Origin: a bacterium
GTDB taxonomy: Bacteria > Bdellovibrionota_C > UBA2361 > SZUA-149
NCBI GenBank assembly: GCA_003230795.1
Contig: QIGM01000321.1
Coordinates: 1-7,986, forward strand
DNA: 7,986 bases
Direction of reading: 5' to 3'
In this document: piece by piece, positions 4,105 to 7,986 of the stretch
How the letters are laid out: every line of letters starts with the position of its first letter
Numbering within the stretch: position 1 is the stretch's first letter
Made by a program: the position numbers and the translations under genes
The notes under the pieces: generated by a model
What the model saw: only the letters and a program-made list of their open reading frames with translations
What the model was told of the DNA's origin: nothing
The model's database searches: none

Positions 4105-5312
4105 TAAGTAACGATTGGCAGTCGAGAGAACTCGACGACGCGCTCCACAGCAAGACCATGATTATCAACATGGGTCCTTCGCATCCAGCGACTCACGGTA
4201 CTGTGCGTCTTATTATTGAGCTTGATGGAGAGCGTATTGAACGCTGCGACGTTGACGTGGGCTATCTTCACCGGGGATTTGAGAAGGAATGTGAATTTGC
4301 TGATTACAACCAGGTCATTCCCTATACTGATCGGCTAAACTACGTATCTCCGATTTGTAATAACGTTGGCTGGGTGCTCGCGGTCGAAAAACTTTTCGAT
4401 ATAGAAGTACCAGAACGTGGTCAATATATTCGCGTGCTCATGAGCGAGCTGTCGCGAATGTGTGATCACATTACCTGTATCGGTGCCGGAGCAATGGAGT
4501 TAGGAGCATTTACGGTTATGCTCTATCTAATGCAAGCCAGGGAAGAACTCTACGATGCCATCGAAGAGGTAACTGGCGCGCGTCTAACCATTTCCTACAC
4601 TCGGGTTGGCGGATTGAGAGACGATCTACCTGAAGGCTTTGCTGATAAAATGGTTACGCGCTTCGAGAAAATTCGTGGATTTCTCGCTGATGCCGACCGT
4701 TTGATTTCAAGAAATCGGATTTTTCAAGATCGCATGTCGGGAATTGGAGTTGTCTCTGCTGAGGAAGCGGTTGCTTATGGCCTTACTGGACCTATGTTGA
4801 GAGCCTCTGGTGTAAACTATGACGTGCGAAAAGCCTTCCCGTATTCAGGATACGAAAATTTCGACTTCGAAGTTCCTCTTGGAACAAAGGGAGATAACCT
4901 CGACCGATTCTTAGTGAGATACAACGAGATTATTGAGTCACTCTCGATTTGCGAGCAAGCACTAAAGAGACTACCTGGCGGACCTGTCTCCGTTGATGAT
5001 CCACACATCATCATGCCGCCGAAGGATGAAGTTTATAACTCTATCGAAGGAATGATTAGCCAATTCGAAATAGTATTTGGCGGAGTGAAGCCGCCAGAAG
5101 GCGAGATTTACTTTCCAGTTGAGGGAGGTAATGGCGAGGTCGGATTCCATATCGTCTCTGACGGCAGCGGCAAGCCGTATCGTGTCCATGTGCGCGCACC
5201 ATCTTTTATTGCGATGGGGATATTTGGCCCCATGGTCGAAGGGCATCAGATAGCGGATATCGTCCCGATGTTTGGCATGCTTAATATGATTGGTGGCGAG
5301 TGCGATAGGTAA
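4095..5312 (+). CDS. nuoD: NADH-quinone oxidoreductase subunit D
   Basis: This 405-residue subunit is the 49-kDa-type protein that, with NuoB, forms the ubiquinone or menaquinone reduction site of complex I. Motifs are NMGPSHPATHGTVR (25-38) with the quinone-contacting His34, the family signature VGYLHRGFEK (55-64), IPYTDRLNYVSP (75-86) with Tyr77 at the quinone headgroup position, LSRMCDH (119-125), GARLTISYTRVGGLRDDLP (161-179), the RAPSF segment (367-371) and the C-terminus GGECDR. It descends from the large subunit of [NiFe] hydrogenases but lacks the metal ligands. ATG 4095 gives MAEVSNDWQS and normal length, but its Shine-Dalgarno is displaced by the 14-bp repeats. It follows nuoC by 100 bp and its end overlaps the longest reading of nuoE by 23 bases. 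Confidence 0.95.
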   Translation: MAEVSNDWQSRELDDALHSKTMIINMGPSHPATHGTVRLIIELDGERIERCDVDVGYLHRGFEKECEFADYNQVIPYTDRLNYVSPICNNVGWVLAVEKLFDIEVPERGQYIRVLMSELSRMCDHITCIGAGAMELGAFTVMLYLMQAREELYDAIEEVTGARLTISYTRVGGLRDDLPEGFADKMVTRFEKIRGFLADADRLISRNRIFQDRMSGIGVVSAEEAVAYGLTGPMLRASGVNYDVRKAFPYSGYENFDFEVPLGTKGDNLDRFLVRYNEIIESLSICEQALKRLPGGPVSVDDPHIIMPPKDEVYNSIEGMISQFEIVFGGVKPPEGEIYFPVEGGNGEVGFHIVSDGSGKPYRVHVRAPSFIAMGIFGPMVEGHQIADIVPMFGMLNMIGGECDR

Positions 5313-5955
5313 GGAAGTGCAGAACGGACAACATCAAAGTGGGCAAGGGCAAAATGGACAAGGGCAAGAAGCCGTGGAGTTCGGGCCTGAGCTCGAAACG
5401 AAGGTAGCGGAAATTATTTCACGCTATCCGAAAAAAAAATCTGCGATTATGCCAGCGCTTTACATGGCGCAGGAGCACATTGGTTGGCTTACCGATGCTG
5501 CGATTGAATGGGTCGCGGAGAAGGTCGAGGAGTCCCCAGCCCATGTGCGTTCCGTCGCGACGTTCTACACCATGTATTACAAGAAACCCGTCGGGCAGTA
5601 TCACTTGCAAATTTGCCGCACGCTTAGCTGCATGCTTTGTGGAGCACGGGATTTGACGGCGTATATTAAGGACCGACTTACCGTTGATGCACAGGTAATC
5701 ACAGAGGATGGTCTGTGGAGCTTCGAGGAGGTTGAGTGCCTTGGGAGTTGCGGTAGCGCGCCCATGATTCAGATTAACGATGTTTTTTTTGAAAACCTCA
5801 GTGTCGAATCACTTGGTTCTCTGATGGATAAGATCGCCAAAGAGAAGCCGGATCTTCGCTACTCTGCGAAGAAAGAAACACTCGGTGAAGGAATGCCGGA
5901 GGCCCCAAGGTCTCAAGCGTGGAATGCGGAAATGGTTAAGTTCAATAAGTCCTAA
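5290..5955 (+). CDS. nuoE: NADH-quinone oxidoreductase subunit E
   Basis: This is the 24-kDa-type thioredoxin-fold subunit of the NADH dehydrogenase module. Its [2Fe-2S] cluster N1a is ligated by Cys109, Cys114, Cys150 and Cys154, in CRTLSC and CLGSC (numbering from TTG 5290). The four-helix N-terminal part contains YPKKKSAIMPALYMAQEHIGWL (from 46) and HVRSVATFYTMYY (85-97). The start is uncertain. TTG 5290 gives 221 residues including a Q/G-rich tract (11-27) and overlaps nuoD by 23 bases, but has no ribosome-binding site. GTG 5317 has AAGGA too close. GTG 5374 has AAGGG nine bases ahead and gives a 193-residue protein beginning at the conserved region. A tail of about 30 residues beyond the usual end (after 188) is present. 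The nuoF gene follows after 26 bp. Confidence 0.92.
   Translation: MVASAIGKEVQNGQHQSGQGQNGQGQEAVEFGPELETKVAEIISRYPKKKSAIMPALYMAQEHIGWLTDAAIEWVAEKVEESPAHVRSVATFYTMYYKKPVGQYHLQICRTLSCMLCGARDLTAYIKDRLTVDAQVITEDGLWSFEEVECLGSCGSAPMIQINDVFFENLSVESLGSLMDKIAKEKPDLRYSAKKETLGEGMPEAPRSQAWNAEMVKFNKS
5320..5370 (+). repeat. Q/G-rich short-repeat tract at the nuoD-nuoE junction
   Basis: Variants of GGGCAA and GGACAA repeat here, including GGGCAAGGGCAA and GGACAAGGGCAA. Read in the nuoE frame they encode a low-complexity Gln/Gly/Asn segment (residues 11-27 from TTG 5290). The tract is either a disordered N-terminal extension of NuoE or, if GTG 5374 is the start, an untranslated spacer whose last AAGGG acts as the ribosome-binding site. 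Confidence 0.65.
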
Positions 5956-5981
5956 GCGAGACGCGAGAAGAGAAAAAACAG

Positions 5982-7265
5982 ATGAAGCACCATAGAATTC
6001 TCACAGCCAACTTTCACCACGACGATCAGCATAAGCTCTCTGCTTATGAGTCTCGCAGCGGTTATCAGGCTATTCGTAAGGCTTTGAAGCAAGAGCCGGC
6101 GAATCTAACTACTGAAGTAAAAGACTCCGGCTTGCGTGGTCGAGGTGGGGCGGGCTTTCCAACAGGCGTGAAGTGGGGATTTGTTCCAAAGGATAGCGGC
6201 AAGCCGATTTATCTGCTCAACAACGCTGATGAAAGTGAGCCAGGAACTTTTAAAGATCGCATACTGATGGAGCGTGATCCTCATCTCTGCTTAGAAGGAA
6301 TGATGATTGCTTCCTGGGCTCTTGGCGCAAATTGGTCTTGCATTTATATCCGAGGCGAATTTTCCTATCCGACCGTGCGAATGCAAGAGGCTGTCGATGA
6401 AGCTTACGCGAAAGGCTACCTCGGTAAAAACATATTTGATTCAGGATTTGATCTCGATATCGTTGTTCATCGCGGAGCGGGCGCCTATATCTGCGGCGAA
6501 GAAACTGGACTTATCGAATCCCTCGAGGGCAATAAGGGGCAACCAAGGATTAAACCTCCGTTCCCCGCAGTGATGGGACTCTACGGTTGTCCTACCGTGG
6601 TGAACAACACCGAGACGCTGGCTGCCTTGCCGTGGATTATCGATAATGGAGCAAGCGCTTATCGTGCGATTGGGACAGAGAAGTCACCCGGCACGAAACT
6701 TTTTAGCGCTTCTGGGCACATTAACAAACCGGGCGTATACGAAGTTGACCTCGGTTACAGTCTTCTTGAGTTCATTGAAAACGAATGTGGCGGAGTCTGG
6801 AAAGGCAGAGAACTAAAAGCCTGCATACCTGGCGGTTCCTCAGTTCCAGTGATGCCGGCTGATAAGTTAAAGGGAGTAAATCTCGATTACGAATCACTTG
6901 CCGAGGCTGGAACAATGCTAGGTTCGGGTGGCTTTATCGTAATGGATGATACTACCGACATGGTAGACGCTTGCGCGAATCTTCAGCACTTCTATACCCA
7001 CGAATCATGCGGGCAATGCACTCCTTGCCGTGAAGGAGCACGCTGGGTAGAGTCCATGGTCAATCGACTTCATCGTGGGCAGGGAGCCCCTTCTGATTTG
7101 CTGGTGTTACAGAACGTAACCGAGCAAATCGGAGGTCATACTATTTGTCCGTTTGGCGATGCGCTTATCGCGCCAATTCAAAGTTTTCTCATGCACTATC
7201 GTGGCGAATTCGAAGAGAAGCTCGATATTTCCCTTGATGCCCAAATCGGAGCGAACAATGTCTGA
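5982..7265 (+). CDS. nuoF: NADH-quinone oxidoreductase subunit F
   Basis: This 427-residue subunit is the 51-kDa-type protein that binds NADH and FMN and passes electrons to the [4Fe-4S] cluster N3. The FMN/NADH glycine-rich motif GLRGRGGAGFPTGVKW is at 50-65, and NNADESEPGTFKDR at 80-93. The family signature GAGAYICGEETGLIESLEG is at 165-183, followed by RIKPPFPAVMGLYG (189-202). The SLBB-like middle region follows. Cluster N3 ligands are Cys343, Cys346 and Cys349 in ESCGQCTPCREG, plus Cys389 in HTICPFGDA. The length is typical. ATG 5982 has only an A-rich GAGAAGAGA stretch as a weak ribosome-binding site. The gene lies 26 bp after nuoE, and its stop overlaps the nuoG ATG (ATGTCTGA, 8 bases), indicating coupled translation. 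Confidence 0.97.
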   Translation: MKHHRILTANFHHDDQHKLSAYESRSGYQAIRKALKQEPANLTTEVKDSGLRGRGGAGFPTGVKWGFVPKDSGKPIYLLNNADESEPGTFKDRILMERDPHLCLEGMMIASWALGANWSCIYIRGEFSYPTVRMQEAVDEAYAKGYLGKNIFDSGFDLDIVVHRGAGAYICGEETGLIESLEGNKGQPRIKPPFPAVMGLYGCPTVVNNTETLAALPWIIDNGASAYRAIGTEKSPGTKLFSASGHINKPGVYEVDLGYSLLEFIENECGGVWKGRELKACIPGGSSVPVMPADKLKGVNLDYESLAEAGTMLGSGGFIVMDDTTDMVDACANLQHFYTHESCGQCTPCREGARWVESMVNRLHRGQGAPSDLLVLQNVTEQIGGHTICPFGDALIAPIQSFLMHYRGEFEEKLDISLDAQIGANNV

Positions 7266-7986
7266 CGCAGAAATCGTCACGATCACTATTGATGATAAAG
7301 AGGTTAGAGTTCCCAAGGGAATGAACCTGATAGAAGCAGCGTATAGTGCGGGGATAGAAATTCCCCACTACTGCTACCATCGTCATCTCAGCATCGCGGG
7401 AAACTGCCGCATGTGTCAGATCGAGATTGAAGGGCGTCCTAAGCTGGAGATTGCGTGTAACACAGGCGCGCAAGAGGGGATGGTTATCCGCACTCAAGAT
7501 AGTTCGGAAAAAACGGCAGATGCTCAGCGTGCCACGTTAGAGTTTTTGCTTATCAATCACCCTTTAGACTGCACTGTCTGCGACCAAGCTGGTCATTGTA
7601 AGCTGCAAGATTATTACTACGAATATAACGCTAAACCTTCACGCTTCATTGAGCAGAAAGTCCATAAGGTAAAAGCTGAGCCTTTGGGACCAAAGGTAAT
7701 TTACGATGGTGAGCGCTGCATCCTTTGCACTCGCTGTGTGCGTTTCTGCGACGAGGTTACTGAGACATCTGAATTGGGTCTCTTTAATCGAGGTGATAAA
7801 GCGGTAATCGGAATACACGAAGGCAAGGAACTCGATAATCCATTTTCAGGATGTGTTGTTGATCTTTGTCCTGTTGGCGCGCTCACCCATCGTGAGTGGA
7901 GATTTAATACTCGAATTTGGTACACGGGCGAACATGATTCCGTCTGCACCGGATGTTCAACTGGCTGCAATGTCAATGTCGCCGTT
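7258..7986 (+). CDS. nuoG: NADH-quinone oxidoreductase subunit G, partial (N-terminal 243 residues)
   Basis: This is the start of the large iron-sulfur subunit of the NADH module; the right edge cuts it. The N-terminal ferredoxin-like domain holds [2Fe-2S] N1b ligands Cys39, Cys50, Cys53 and Cys67. Next is the N5 motif HPLDCTVCDQAGHC (His101, Cys105, Cys108, Cys114), with histidine as a cluster ligand. The N4 ligands are Cys154, Cys157, Cys160 (CILCTRC) and Cys204 (LCPVGAL). At 230-237 CTGCSTGC gives three cysteines (230, 233, 237) in the spacing of the extra [4Fe-4S] cluster N7 found in some bacteria; the fourth would lie beyond the window, together with the molybdopterin-oxidoreductase-like domain. 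ATG 7258 begins MSDAEIVTITIDD and overlaps nuoF by eight bases. A weak GGAG sits upstream inside nuoF (7248-7251). Confidence 0.96.
   Translation, partial: MSDAEIVTITIDDKEVRVPKGMNLIEAAYSAGIEIPHYCYHRHLSIAGNCRMCQIEIEGRPKLEIACNTGAQEGMVIRTQDSSEKTADAQRATLEFLLINHPLDCTVCDQAGHCKLQDYYYEYNAKPSRFIEQKVHKVKAEPLGPKVIYDGERCILCTRCVRFCDEVTETSELGLFNRGDKAVIGIHEGKELDNPFSGCVVDLCPVGALTHREWRFNTRIWYTGEHDSVCTGCSTGCNVNVAV

Noticed and set aside
6307..6573. Plus-strand alternate-frame open frame inside nuoF
   Set aside because: It overlaps the NADH/FMN-binding region in another frame and has no recognisable features.
7189..7497. Minus-strand open frame over the nuoF-nuoG junction
   Set aside because: Both sense genes are unambiguous through this stretch; the antisense frame is incidental.

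Overview
The window comes from a Gram-negative-type bacterial chromosome of intermediate GC. nuoC and nuoD are separate genes (they are fused in enterobacteria and pseudomonads), NuoE, NuoF and NuoG are bacterial complex I subunits, and a YajQ-family gene is present. This fits a proteobacterium or relative outside the Enterobacterales. I cannot assign a genus; a delta-proteobacterial or Bdellovibrionota-like lineage is only a weak guess.

Layout. Positions 1-3083 are an accessory-looking patchwork. On the minus strand lie a REP-associated-type Y1/HUH transposase that runs off the left edge (1-621) and a ketopantoate reductase-family gene, panE/apbA (711-1616). On the plus strand follows a compact, AT-rich toxin-antitoxin pair, higB-higA (1856-2537), with two copies of a perfect palindromic operator over its promoter. 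A YajQ-family nucleotide-binding gene (2598-3083, minus) follows. A 305-bp divergent intergenic region (3084-3388) holds a good sigma70-type promoter reading right.

From 3389 to the right edge the window is the start of a complex I operon: nuoC, nuoD, nuoE, nuoF and the first 243 codons of nuoG. These subunits form the NADH-oxidising N module (NuoE, F, G) and part of the quinone-reducing Q module (NuoC, D). Visible cluster ligands are N1a in NuoE, FMN/NADH and N3 in NuoF, and N1b, N5, N4 and the start of an N7 motif in NuoG. nuoA and nuoB, which usually open such operons, are not upstream.

The most unusual local structures are: (i) three 14-bp tandem repeats across the nuoD start, which place two extra out-of-frame ATGs between the Shine-Dalgarno sequence and the nuoD start codon, giving an 11-codon upstream ORF; (ii) a higBA promoter whose predicted transcription start falls on the toxin ATG, suggesting leaderless translation; (iii) a Q/G-rich repeated tract at the nuoD-nuoE junction that makes the NuoE start ambiguous. 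I found no CRISPR array, tRNA, rRNA or clearly novel multi-gene system.
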